A stretch of 64,000 nt of DNA from Anadara kagoshimensis (GCA_021292105.1 CM037867.1:43539843-43603842); one strand, 5' to 3'; counted from the stretch's first letter, positions 24,701 through 39,700 are shown. The notes: a model not told the origin generated them from the sequence alone. Translations and numbers: made by a program.

Positions 24701-27700
24701 TTTTGTTTCTGGAGGGCCGAGCTTGTTGCTAGGAGTTGTTTTAACAAAGCATTCTGACTAGGTGTTCTCTGATCTTCATCTGCAGGCAATTCATTTCCAC
24801 CTTATAAAAACAAGACACAAAGGTTACTTTTTACACATTTTTCAAATATTTTTTTTACATTTGTATTTGCATCACTTTGGAAATATTATTAAAAATCAGT
24901 AAAAAAGTTCCTCAAATGTTTGATGGACTACAACCACAGCTAAATGTTAACCAAATTACTTACCATCTCTGGGTTTATTGAATATTTTCATCTAGTCAGT
25001 CACTATGAAATGATCAACATACCCAAGTACATTGAAATAACTAATTATAATTATATATATCTTTCAATCACACTTCTGGGTCTGGCTTAGACATGAAAAA
25101 CTAGTCCAAGCACATGGCATTAAGAAATGAAAGTCACAGGGTCCTTTAGAAGAGACCTCAAAAACTGATATCCTGTGTCACATGGCACATTGCTCAGAGT
25201 ATACTGCAGTGCCATGCTCAAAGCATACTGCATAGATAAAAATTCCTGCCAATTCACTTATAGCTGGTGGCATCTCAATATAAGTGAAATATGCTTGAAT
25301 GGGATGTAAAACAAATTCAATCAATTAAACAATCAATCTTTCAGGCAATTAAAAATAATAATGCTGAAATGCCCTTTCAATAGCCTTCAACCAGAAACAG
25401 TTAATGCCAACTGACTGAGGGAATGTGTGCCATACTTACACAGACAAACATACAGACTGACACCTTTCAATACACCTTACAAAAACTTTTCACTTCAATA
25501 AGATCTGTGAGGATAACTTACATGAGTCTCTGGGATAATCAACTGGTTCCTGTTTCAACTGCAACATATGCTGTGACCCTGTGCTAGAACCTGTAGAACT
25601 TGGTCGGTTCATCTGTTGTGAACCTGCAGAACTTGGTCTTCCAGCAGAATGTTGAGAGCCACTAGATGGTGGGCGTGCTAGCTGTGCTTCCCCTGAAATA
25701 GGCTGTTGTTCTCCTAACATAGGGTGTTCCATTTTACTAACTGCCGACACAGGACTATGGACGGTTGTCATTGGAGATGACCTTGGAATGGTTACCCCTA
25801 CATGCATGGAACTTTGTCCACTGGTAGTTTTTACAACTGAACTCATTAAAGATGTCATTGGGACAGTTGTGTTACATGTAGATAAATCATCACTGACTGG
25901 GGGGTGATGTAATGGTGGTGGCTGCATATGTCTGTGTATAGGTCCTGGCATGTGTTGTTCTGCAGACATGTCTCCAGGGTACCTCAATGGACCCCCTACT
26001 GGCATCATGGGCATACCAGATTGAGACATCTGGAACTGAGGTGGAATGCCCCCAGGAAAATGTGGATGTCTCATCCTGATTGGGAACATTGCTGGTGGAG
26101 GCTGTTCTATTGGTAGAGCTGATGGTGTACTTTGTGTTACATCGGTTTCAGTGGCAGCTTTCTTGGAGCCCTTTGCTCTTGGGCCTCTTGGTCTTGGACC
26201 AGCTTGAGATGGCATCTGCATCTCTGCCATGGACATATGTGGAGGCATTCTCTGAAGCTGTGGCATATTAAATGGTGGCATGCCAGGTGGTAGTCTCATT
26301 CTGTAGTGGGGTGGGACCTGCATTCCAGGTGGCATATTTGGCATAGCCATTGTGTGAGCAGGATATGGTGGTCTTTGTCCCATCATCATCATTGGAGGTT
26401 GTTTACCACCAAGACCCATCATATGATGTTGCATAAATGCTGGGTGTCCTGGCATCATTCCAGGACCACCTGGTTGGTCCATTCTAGGCATCATTGATGG
26501 TGGCAGTGCTGGCATAGTCATTGCAGTTGGTTCTTGCTTTACATGACCTCCCTCTTGTTGTATTGAAGCAGCAGGTGATGTTCTCTGCGCTGATCCTGGA
26601 GATGATTTGGTGACAGAGGCTGGAGATGACCTTGGAATTGATGCTGGTGATGACCTTGGCAATGATGCTGGTGATGACCTTGGTGTCAGAGTTCCTTGAT
26701 GCGTTTCCATGTACACACTGGCTACAGCTGAACCTTCAGCAGTACCAGTGCTTGAAGTTCCAATTCCAATTTGACTTCTGACCAATTCTTGATTATTTGA
26801 ATCATGTGTTGCTGAAGCAGTAGATGTTGTCATAGTAACAGCTTGACACTGATTCCCTGTTGTTGTTGATATGGCATTTAGCTCAGTTTTGATGACTGTA
26901 TCTATTGGTTTAGACTTTCCCTCTTGTTTAATTTCACCATGTGTAGTACTCATCGGAGATGAACCCTTATCTTCCTCTTTAATCTGCTGATTTGTTGTGG
27001 TTACAACTGAAGTATTGGATAATGATGGTATCAACTGTTGGTCAAGTTGGCTTACTGACACCTGACCAACTGTTGTCTGATGTTCACTTTGTGGAAATTG
27101 TTGTGTTTGAAGAGCAGGAACCTGTTGTGTATTAGGTACTATACCTTGCCCACTATGGAGAGCTGTCACTGGAACTTGTCCCGTCTGGTGAGCTGACATC
27201 TGAACTTGCCCTGACTGGTGAGCCGACACTGGAACTTGCCCTGTCTGTTGAGCCAACACTGAAACTTGCCCTGTCTGGTGAGCCGACACTGGAACTTGCC
27301 CTGTCTGGTGAGCTGACACTGGAACTTGCCCTGACTGGTGAGCTGACACTGGAACTTGCCCTGACTGGTGAGCTGACACTAAAAATGACCCCGACTGGTG
27401 AGCTGACACTGGAACTGACCCTGACTGGTGACCTGACACTGGAACTTGCCCCGACTGGTGAGCTGACACTGGAACTGACCCTGACTGGTGAGCTGACACT
27501 GGGACCTGCTGAGTCTGATGGGCAGATTCTGGAACATGTTGTGGAAGATGGGCAGTAGCTGGGACATGTTGTGCCTGCTGAGCAGATGTTGGAACTTGCT
27601 GTGGTTGAGGTGAATGTTGTACCTGGTGGGTAGAAACTGGAATTTGTGGGGCCTGGTGGACAGATACTAGAACCTGTTCTGAACTAGATGTTACTGAATT

Positions 27701-30700
27701 GGTAACTGGAACTGAAGAAGGATTATCTTGCATTTGTTGTGCAGTTCTTTGTTGATTAGAACCTTGATAAGCACTAACTGGCACTTGATGTGTACTGGCT
27801 GGTATCTGCTGAGAGTTGTGTATTGTAGCTGAGGTAGGATGTGAATGTGCAGGTATATGATGATGAGCACTAGAGACAATCTGATGTAATCCTGGATCAT
27901 GCCTCTGGTGAGCACTTGGTATCTGATGTGCTTTAACAGGTCCCATCTGATGAGCAGTTAAAGTTGTTTGGTGGGCACTTGTTGGAAGCAGGTGAGCACT
28001 TGGGGCTTGATGAGCACTTGGAGGACCCTGATGTGCACTCACTACTTGATGAACTGATGACATTGGTTTATGTCCACTAAATGAAATTTGGTTCATCCCA
28101 AACACGGCTTGATTTGTCACATTTACTGCCTGGTGAGCATTAGTCGATCCATGAGCTCTTGGTATTTGGTGAGAACTTGTCATATTGTGTATTCCCGGAA
28201 GATGCTGATAGTTTGGTATCTTTGGTTGTCCTTGGTGAGCACTGACAGGAATATGAGCTCCTGTTGGTGAATTATTAGTAGGATCTCTATGAAATGCTGG
28301 ATGATTTTTACCTTCAGATGCAGCATGCTGAGACCTTATATCAGTATGTATTCTGGAATGTCCTCTAAGCTGATTTCCATCTAAATTTGAATTTGACATC
28401 ATTCTGGAAACATTTTGAAGCTGCTGCAATGCAACATAATTCTCTGGCATAAATCCTGGTCTTTGACCTGGAAATGGTACACCATAGGGACCTCCTCTTG
28501 GCATCATGGACTGGCCTTCCATTGAAGGAAAACCAAAATGACCCAATGATTTTACTCTTTCTGCCATCATTGCTTGATATTGTGACATTAGGTTTTCGTT
28601 TTCACTAGCAGAGGTAGTAGAAGGTAAACTAATGGTTACGGATGATTGACTGGTGGCTGCAGGTTGTTGACTGCTGGAAACTAATGGTTCACTTGTAGTC
28701 ACAGATTGTTGACAAGTGATAGCTGGTTGACTTGTCACAACTGTTTGTTGAGTCGTTGCAATTGATGGTTGACTAGTAAAGGTGGCTGGTTGGCTGATGG
28801 CTGTTGATAGTGTTGATGACAGTTGACTAGCATGTGCAGATGGTTGACTTATATTAGATGATGGTTGAGTGTTGGCATTAGATGGTTGACTGGTGACACT
28901 TGATGGTTGAGTGGTGACATTAGATGGTTGACTGATGTCACTTGATGGTTGAGTGTTGGCATTAGATGGTTGACTGATGGCACTTGATGGTTGAGTGTTG
29001 GCATTAGGTGGTTGACTGATGTCACTTGATGGTTGAGTGTTGGCATTAGATGGTTGAGTGTTGGCATTAGATGACTGACTGATGGCACTTGATGGTTGAG
29101 TGTTGGCATTAGATGGTTGACTGGGGGCACTTGATGGTTGAGTGTTGACACTTGATGGTGGAATGATGGCACTTGATGGTTGATTGTTGGCATTAGGTGG
29201 TTGACTGATGTCACTTGATGGTTGAGTGTTGGCATTAGATGGTTGAGTGTTGGCATTAGATGGTTGACTGGTGATACTTGATGGTTGAGTGTTGGCATTA
29301 GATGGTTGACTGGTGACACTTGATGGTTGAGTGTTGACACTTGATGGTGGAATGATGGCAGTGGATAATTGACTGGCACCTGTGACTGGTTGACTAGAAT
29401 CAGTAGATAGCATTGTAGTAACTGGTTTTGATAAAGTTTGTTCTGATGAAGTAACATTTTCTACAGCCGGTATACTTTTGTCCGGTTCTGTAATTTTTGT
29501 GTTCTCAGATTCTCCATCTTTTTCCAGAATAGAAGTAACTACATTCCCTGAAGAACTTCCAGGTGTATTTAGATCTGACACATTCTGGTTTTCTTTTGCA
29601 TGTTGGTGACCAGATACATTCACAATGTCCTTTTCTTTTTTAAATTTGTTTTGAATACACTGACCATCAATTGCAAGAGCCACAGTATTCTGATCATTCT
29701 TGCTTTCATCCCCTATATTTGAGGTATTGCTTTCTTTTGTTTGAGATTCACTTGTAGGTGGTGGTTGGTCTTCATTAGATGTTGACTGTGAAGATGTTTC
29801 AGAGGTTTGTCTGTCTGAATTCCCTGACTGAGAAACTGGTGGGGGTGTTCCACAATTCCTTCCATCATTGCATCCAACCTGAGATGCTGGTGGTGGTGTT
29901 CCACAGTTCCTTCCATCATTGCATCCACCCTGAGATGCTGGTGGTGGTGTTCCACAGTTCCTTCCATCATTACATCCACCCTGAGATGGTGGTGGTGTTC
30001 CACAGTTCCTTCCATCATTACATTCACCCTGGGATGGTGGTGGTGTTCCACAGTTTTTTCCATCAATACAACCAACCTGAGATGGTGGTGATATTCCATA
30101 GTTCCTTTCATCATTACATCCACCCTGAGATGGTGGTGGTGTTCCACAGTTCCTTCCGTCATTACATTCACCCTGGGATGGCGGTGGTGTTCCACAGTTC
30201 CTTCCATCATTGCATCCAACCTGAGATGCTGGTGGTGTTCCACAGTTCCTTCCATCATTACATCCACCCTGAGATGGTGGTGGTGTTCCACAGTTCCTTC
30301 CGTCATTACATTCACCCTGGGATGGCGGTGGTGTTCCACAGTTCCTTCCATCATTACATCCACCCTGAGATGGTGTTGGTGTTCCACAGTTCCTTCCATC
30401 ATTGCATCCACCTGAGATGCTGGTGGTGGTGTTCCACAGTTCCTTTCATCATTGCATCCACCCCGAGATGCTGTGGTGGTGTTCCACAGTTCCTTCCATC
30501 ATTACATCCACCCCGAGATGCTGGTGGTGGTGTTCACAGTTCCTTCCATCATTACATCCACCCTTAGATGTTGATGGTGATGTTCCACAGTTCCTTTCAT
30601 CATTACATCCACCTTGAGATGCTGGTGGTGGTGTCCACAGTTCCTTCCATCAATACACTCACTCCGAGATGCTGGTGGTGGTGTTCCACAGTTCCTTCCA

Positions 30701-33700
30701 TCATTACATCCACCTTGAGATACTGGTGGTGGTGTTCCACAGTTCCTTCCATCATTACATCCACCTTGAGATGCTGGTGGTGGTGTTCCACAGTTCCTTC
30801 CATCATTACACCCACCCTGAGATGCTGGTGGTGGTGTTCCACAGTTCCTTCCATCATTACACACACCTTGAGATGCTGGTGGTGGTGTTCCACAGTTCCT
30901 TCCATCATTACATCCACCCTGAGATGCTGGTGGTGGTGTTCCACAGTTCCTTCCATCATTACATCCACCTTGAGATGCTGGTGGTGGTGTTCCACAGTTC
31001 CTTCCATCATTACATCCACCCTGAGATGGTGGTGGTGTTTCCACAGTTCCTTCCATCATTGCACCCACCCTTAGATGGTGGTGGTGTTCCACAGTGCATT
31101 CCATTTGAACATGTTGGTGGTGGCGGTGTTCCACAGTGCATTCCATCTGTACATTCTGATGTAGGTGGTGGTGTTCCACAGTGCATTCCATCTGTACATT
31201 CAGATGTAGGTGGTGGTGTTCCACAGTGCATTCCATCTGTACATTCTGATGTAGGTGGTGGTGTTCCACAGTGCATTCCATCTGTACATTCTGATGTAGG
31301 TGGTGGTGTTCCACAGTGCATTCCATCTGTACATTCTGATGTAGGTGGTGGTGTTCCACAGTGCATTCCATCTGTACATTCTGATGTAGGTGGTGGTGTT
31401 CCACAGTGCATTCCATCTGTACATTCTGATGTAGGTGGTGGTGTTCCACAGTGGATTCCATCTGTACATTCAGATGTAGGTGGTGGTGTTCCACAGTGGA
31501 TTCCATCTGACATTCTGATGTAGGTGGTGGTGTTCCACAGTGCATTCCATCTGTACATTCAATGAGGTGGTGGTGTTCCACAGTGCATTCCATCTGTACA
31601 TTCTGATGTAGGTGGTGGTGTTCCACAGTGGATTCCATCTGTACATTCAGATGTGTGGTGGTGTTCCACAGTGCATTCCATCTGTACATTCTGATGTAGG
31701 TGGTGGTGTTCCACAGTGGATTCCATCTGAACATTCTGATGTAGGTGGTGGTGTTCCACAGTGGATTCCATCTGTACATTCTGATGTAGGTGGTGGTGTT
31801 CCACAGTGGATTCCATCTGTGCATTCTGATGTAGGTGGTGGCGTTCCACAGTGCATTCCATCTGAACATTCTGATGTAGTTGCAAATGTAGATTGATGTT
31901 CCCTTTGTGGCTTTGTTTTCTGTTGTTCAGAATTTAGAGATAATTCTTTGGCTTGGAGTGTACTTGTTGTGGTACTTGTCATTACTGCAGTTTCAACAGA
32001 AACAACTGGTGATGGGGTTGATGATGGCGGCATTGACTGCCTTGGTGAAGATCCTGCACTAGAGTGTGGAGATCTGGCCATTTGTCCTAATTCTGACATT
32101 GACTTCTGCATCATTTGTTGATGTGATAAAACTTCTACTGATGGGCCTACATGATAAGGGGACCTTTGTCCTGGCTGTGTATGCATCATGTGGAAAGGAG
32201 GTCGTTGATGCATGGAAAAATTTGGTCCTTGGGAATATGGTGCAGAACCTGGACTTGACATCATTGGTATTGTTCCTCTTGGTGAATGTGGCCTTGGTGA
32301 AATATCATGAAAACTCCTTGGAGATTGTGGCCTTGGTGACATTTCATGCATTCCCCTAGGTGATCCAGCATGATGTTGTATGTCATGAACTGCTCTAGGA
32401 GATCCAGCACGATGCTGTATTTCATGGAAACCTCTAGGGGATCCTACCCTGGGTTGCATCTGGTAAGGTACAGCACTTCTTGGAGAGCCTGCTCTTTGTG
32501 GTGAGCTACCCATTCCAGCCTGAAGTGACTGTACTGGTGATTTTCTTTGACTTCTGTTTCCTTGTGGCATGTTCATTGGCACACCATACCTAGCATGCTG
32601 TTGTGCCAATAGTCCTGGTGAGACTGGATGTGGTGAAAATCCCTGAGGTCTGCTGGTGCCTTGTACTGTGGAATGTGCTGAAGAAACCTGAGAATTTGGA
32701 TCTACTGGATATACTGGTGCTGTACTAGCAGGCTGGGATAAAGAAGGTCTCTGGATAATACTCTGCTGTTGTATCATTACATTCATTGGCATTATAGGTT
32801 CTGTGTCTGTCTGTGTGTCATCTATCTCCATGGAATCAGCTGTTAACTTTGTTGTATTTGTAGGAATGGTTTCTGATGATTGAATTTCCTGTGATGGTGC
32901 CAGGGGTAAGCCACTATGACTAGGTGTCCCCCGGGGTGATGTAGTTTGACTACCAGGCTGCACTAATCCTGTTCCATGGGAGGGTGTACTCGTACTTTCT
33001 GCATCTTTGCTCGTATCTGATGCTGCCCCACTGGATGTTACAGAATCACTGCGACTAGCTTCTTCTGGACTTTGTTCTTTATCCTGTTTTTCAGTGCCAC
33101 CTTTGGAATTCTGGTTCTTCTGTAACTCAGCTGTACTGTTAAGTATTTCCATTATTCTTTTCTCTGTTTCTGACTGTGGTGTAAATTGTATTGGTGGTTT
33201 TGTCTCTGGACCTGTCGTGGTTTGTCCCCCTGGACAGTAGATGTTCCCTGAACTGGTGTACCAGAACCTGTAATACAGTAAATTAAATAATAAAAATATG
33301 ATCAGAGCACAGTCATGTCCTATGTATGTGTAAATTATTTTGTCTTATCATATCCCATAACAAATAACTGTTCTTTGTAATGACATGTTCTAGTGAACAG
33401 TTAATAACCAATCAGACATCACTTTACTTTATTAACATGTTCTATTGAACAGTCAGTAACCAATCAGACATCACTTTACTTTAATGACAAGTTCTACTAA
33501 ACAATCAGTAACCAATCAGACATCACTTTACTATGAGATTTCAAAACTTGAAAAATCTGACACACAAGTCTAAAAGGTTTAAAAGAAAAGTTTGTCTTAT
33601 CAACAGATGCATTAACAGGCAATGGTGACAATTTATTAAATTTTATTTTGCAAATATTAGTCTAAATTATTAACAAAATCTTTGGATTTATACAATGGAC

Positions 33701-36700
33701 CTGATACATAAAAGCTAGTCGAAAGGAAAACCCCCACTTTATTGTATTTTGTAGACTGCATCTATAAAATAATGAAATCTTCTACAGTGAGAAAAATGAA
33801 ATGCATAATATGTAAAAAGAAGTTTGTCTTTGTGCCAGTCAGCTAAACGGCTTTAACATAAAACTTTAACAATGGATGCCGACACTCAAGTTTGGGGCAT
33901 GATATAAGCACTTTTGTGCAAGCAAGCTAAAGATTGAAATTGGTTTTTAAATATATCTATAAATGGCAAAAATAGTGACAAAAGCACAAAGCTAAAAACT
34001 ATGTCATGATCCTGACCTTTTATCTCGAGTCCAATCATTCCTTACTAAGATTTTCCTTAACTTAAATCTAGCAAATCAATTTGACACTAATAATTTTGTT
34101 AAGCTTTAAGAACTTAAAGTTTCGTTTTGAAAATCACTCATAGCTTATTATAGCTTTAATACAATTTTGTGGAAACTTTATTAGTAGTACCATAAAATGT
34201 TGTCAATATTTACCAGATTTAAGTTAAGAAAAATCTTAGTTAAGGATTGATTATAAACTTGGGCCATGTAAAATTATTTTCTATATAGTCAAGACAAAGC
34301 AATTTTAAGCTTATTTCATTGACATAATCATAACTCTAACCTTTGACTTTGGCTTCATGTAGAAAAACAAGCTTAAAACATATATTTTGAATCAAAATAT
34401 GATAAAAAGTTGTAGCAAACGTACAAAGGAAAAAAACAACTTGGTGATGACTTGACCCCATTTTGATGCTCTTTGAAGAAAATGTTAAAACTGATAACTC
34501 CCATGATTATCTGATCAAATAATTAATGAATAACAGTTACCGTAGACACACAGTGGGATATAACCTCGGTTATGAGAACTACATAACTGGGAATATGTCC
34601 CATATCATGAATCCTTGTGGAAACTGGAGATTTATTCCTTAGTGTAAATAGATTTTGAGCCAATCAAAATGCCTATAGTCTTACAGTTCAGCTTGTAATA
34701 AAAACCTCTACATTTTGTAATAATACAACTAATTACCATGGTTACCAATAGCAACAACATGGAGACAAATGTTCTAATAACATACTTCAGAATACACCAA
34801 GGTTAAACATTACATATCACAACATACAAATATCATTGTGGTGGAGTCAGTATTTGAGACACCTACTTTATCTAAAATTTAGCAGTTTTCAGAACAAGAA
34901 TATTTAAACCTCTCTCAAAGGTTAAAGGTCATTTATTACTTTACAAAGGAACACCAACAGCTTATAAAGATCTGGTTTATTTTTAACAATTACGTTATTT
35001 TAATGTTATTGTTAAGGAGCAGTAGTTAATATAGTTAATAGATTTCTTCATGTGGTTAATGTAGGCAGGAATAACTGTACGGGTCACACTGTACAGGTGA
35101 AGTATTTTATAAATAGGTAGGTTTGACTGAAAATGTCACATAAATCAATTCTGAGAGATAGTTTATAGATATGTTTGACTGAAAATGTCACATAAATCAA
35201 TTCTGAGAGATAGTTTATAGATATGTTTGACTGAAAATGTCACATAAATCAATTCTGAGAGATAGTTTATAGATATGTTTGACTGAAAATGTCACATAAA
35301 TCAATTCTGAGAGATAGTTTATAGATAGGTTTGACTGAAAATGTCACATTAATCAATTCTGAGAGATAGTTTATAGATAGGTTTGACTGAAAATGTCACA
35401 TAAATCAATTCTGAGAGATAGTTTATAGATATGTTTGACTGAAAATGTCACATTAATCAATTCTGAGAGATAGTTTATAGATAGGTTTGACTGAATATGT
35501 CACATAAATCAATTCTGAGAGATAGTTTATAGATATGTTTGACTGAATATGTCACATAAATCAATTCTGAGAGATAGTTTATAGATAGGTTTGACTGAAT
35601 ATGTCACATAAATCAATTCTGAGAGATAGTTTATAGATAGGTTTGACTGAAAATGTCACATAAATCAATTCTGAGAGATAGTTTATAGATATGTTTGACT
35701 GAAAATGTCACATAAATCAATTCTGAGAGATAGTTTATAGATATGTTTGACTGAAAATGTCACATAAATCAATTCTGAGAGATAGTTTATAGATATGTTT
35801 GACTGAAAATGTCACATAAATCAATTCTGAGAGATAGTTTATAGATAGGTTTGACTGAATATGTCACATAAATCAATTCTGAGAGATAGTTTATAGATAT
35901 GTTTGACTGAAAATGTCACATAAATCGATTCTGAGAGATAGTTTATAGATATGTTTGACTGAAAATGTCACATAAATCAATTCTGAGAGATAGTTTATAG
36001 ATAGGTTTGACTGAATATGTCACATAAATCAATTCTGAGAGATAGTTTATAGATATGTTTGACTGAAAATGTCACATAAATCAATTCTGAGAGATAGTTT
36101 ATAGATAGGTTTGACTGAATATGTCACATAAATCAATTCTGAGAGATAGTTTATAGATATGTTTGACTGAAAATGTCACATTAATGAATTCTGAGAGATA
36201 GTTTATAGATAGGTTTGACTGAAAATGTCACATAAATCAATTCTGAGAGATAGTTTATAGATAGGTTTGACTGAAAATGTCACATAAATCAATTCTGAGA
36301 GATAGTTTATAGATAGGTTTGACTGAAAATGTCACATAAATCAATTCTGAGAGATAGTTTATAGATAGGTTTGACTGAATATGTCACATAAATCAATTCT
36401 GAGAGATAGTTTATAGATATGTTTGACTGAAAATGTCACATTAATGAATTCTGAGAGATAGTTTATAGATAGGTTTGACTGAAAATGTCACATAAATCAA
36501 TTCTGAGAGATAGTTTATAGATAGGTTTGACTGAAAATGTCACATAAATCAATTCTGAGAGATAGTTTATAGATAGGTTTGACTGAAAATGTCACATAAA
36601 TCAATTCTGAGAGATAGTTTATAGATAGGTTTGACTGAAAATGTCACATAAATCAATTCTGAGAGATAGTTTATAGATAGGCTTGACTGAAAATGTCACA

Positions 36701-39700
36701 TAAATCAATTCTGAGAGATAGTTTATAGATAGGTTTGACTGAATATGTCACATAAATCAATTCTGAGAGATAGTTTATAGATATGTTTGACTGAAAATGT
36801 CACATAAATCGATTCTGAGAGATAGTTTATAGATATGTTTGACTGAAAATGTCACATAAATCAATTCTGAGAGATAGTTTATAGATAGGTTTGACTGAAT
36901 ATGTCACATAAATCAATTCTGAGAGATAGTTTATAGATATGTTTGACTGAAAATGTCACATTAATGAATTCTGAGAGATAGTTTATAGATAGGTTTGACT
37001 GAAAATGTCACATAAATCAATTCTGAGAGATAGTTTATAGATAGGTTTGACTGAAAATGTCACATAAATCAATTCTGAGAGATAGTTTATAGATAGGTTT
37101 GACTGAAAATGTCACATAAATCAATTCTGAGAGATAGTTTATAGATAGGTTTGACTGAATATGTCACATAAATCAATTCTGAGAGATAGTTTATAGATAT
37201 GTTTGACTGAAAATGTCACATTAATGAATTCTGAGAGATAGTTTATAGATAGGTTTGACTGAAAATGTCACATAAATCAATTCTGAGAGATAGTTTATAG
37301 ATAGGTTTGACTGAAAATGTCACATAAATCAATTCTGAGAGATAGTTTATAGATAGGTTTGACTGAAAATGTCACATAAATCAATTCTGAGAGATAGTTT
37401 ATAGATAGGTTGACTGAAAATGTCACATAAATCAATTCTGAGAGATAGTTTATAGATAGGTTTGACTGAAAATGTCACATAAATCAATTCTGAGAGATAG
37501 TTTATAGATAGTTTGACTGAAATGTCACATAAATCAATTCTGAGAGATAGTTTATAGATAGGTTTGACTGAAATGTCACATAAATCAATTCTGAGAGATA
37601 GTTTATAGATAGGCTTGACTGAAAATGTCACATAAATCAATTCTGAGATGATAGTTGATAGTCATAGAGTGAAGGTAGGTTGACTGAAAATGTCACATTA
37701 ATGAATTCTGAGAGATAGTTTATAAATACAGTTGAATCTTGTTATCTCGAACTTGGATATCTCGAACTACCGGATATCTCTAACTTTTTTTAAAAAGTCC
37801 GAACAGAGTTGTTCTTTATTAAACCAAAATCACTCCTACAGATTTTTTTGTAGAAAAAACACATTCCGACATAAATAAAATATTTGACTGTCGGCCTTGT
37901 GTTGATTTTATAATTACAACATTGCACTGACCTCCCAATTTCCTTAAGCCCTTATAATTATTATCCCTTGCATAAGCAATTAAACCATCAAGGAGATTAG
38001 CAGGTGTTATAATTACTGCCAAGCTGAACATGGCTGCCGAAAGCGTGTGATGTGAACATTACTCAATACAACCGGAAGCTTGGGGTGATTAAAGTACACA
38101 AAGCGAAACTGGTATGGAGACCAAAGCGGACTCCACTATTTGTCGGCTAATAACAATAGCGCAATCAGTAATTGACAGATTTGAGTAATTAAAGAAAATC
38201 TTATAAAACAAAATGCATAATTAAATCATTTATCATTGCATCTTAAAATGTCAATGCCAATGACATACAGTTTGACATGGACGAGTTACTTCCCTTTTGT
38301 TGCCGTTTTTAACATCGGTTATCTCAAACTCCGGATAAGTCGAACTTTTTGCATTTCCCCTTCAAATTCGAGATAACGAGAGTCAACTGTAGGTAGGTTT
38401 GACTGAAAATGTCACGTTAATGAATTCTGAGATGTAGATTATAGATAGGTCTAACTGGAAATATCACATTAATGAATTCTGAGAGGTAGTTTATAGATAT
38501 GAATGACTGAAAATGTCACATTAATGAATTCTGAGATGAAGTTTATAGATAGGCTCAACTGAAATGTCACATTACTGAATTATGAGAGGTAGTTTATAGA
38601 TATGTTTGACTGAAAATGTCACATTAATGAATTCTGAGAGATAGTTTATAGATAAGCTCAACTGAAAATGTCACATTAATGAATTCTGAGAGGTAGTTTA
38701 TAGATATGTTTGACTGAAAATGTCACATTAATGAATTCTGAGAGATAGTTTATAGATATGTTTGACTGAAAATGTCACATTAATGAATTCTGAGAGATAG
38801 TTTATAGATATGTTTGACTGAAAATGTCACATTAATGAATTCTGAGAGATAGTTTATAGATATGTTTGACTGAAAATGTCACATTAATGAATTCTGAGAT
38901 GAAGTTTATAGATAAGCTCAACTGGAAATATCACATTAATGAATTCTGAGAGGTAGTTTATAGATATGAATGACTGAAAATGTCACATTAATGAATTCTG
39001 AGATGAAGTTTATAGATAAGCTCAACTGAAAATGTCACATTAATGAATTCTGAGAGATAGTTTATAGATAAGCTCAACTGAAAATGTCACATTACTGAAT
39101 TATGAGAGGTAGTTTATAGATATGTTTGACTGAAAATGTCACATTAATGAATTCTGAGAGATAGTTTATAGATATGTTTGACTGAAAATGTCACATTAAT
39201 TAATTCTATAGATAAGCTCAACTGAAAATGTCACATTAATGAATTCTGAGAGGTAGTTTATAGATATGTTTGACTGAAAATGTCACATTAATGAATTCTG
39301 AGAGATAGTTTATAAATAGGTAGATTTGACTGAAAATGTCACATTAATGAATTCTGAGATGAAGTTTATAGATAGGTTTGACTGAAAATGTCACATAAAT
39401 CAATTCTGAGAGATAGTTTATAGATTGGCTCGACTGAAAATGTCACATTAATGAATTCTGAGAGATAGTTTATAGATATGTTTGACTGAAAATGTCACAT
39501 TAATGAATTCTGAGATGAAGTTTATAGATAAGCTCAACTGGAAATATCACATTAATGAATTCTGAGAGGTAGTTTATAGATATGTTTGACTGAAAATGTC
39601 ACATTAATGAATTCTGAGAGATAGTTTATAGATAAGCTCAACTGAAAATGTCACATTAATGAATTCTGAGAGATAGTTTATAGATATGTTTGACTGAAAA

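Noticed and set aside
29779..31896. Several open frames on both strands (Phe/His-rich, Trp/Asn/Thr-rich) in the coding minisatellite
   Set aside because: The repeat is open in many frames; only the DGxxCGTPPP frame continues into unique exon sequence at both ends.
37819..38031. Transposase gene inside the TA-flanked element
   Set aside because: 70 codons with no DDE or helix-turn-helix motif that I can recognise; the element is treated as non-autonomous.
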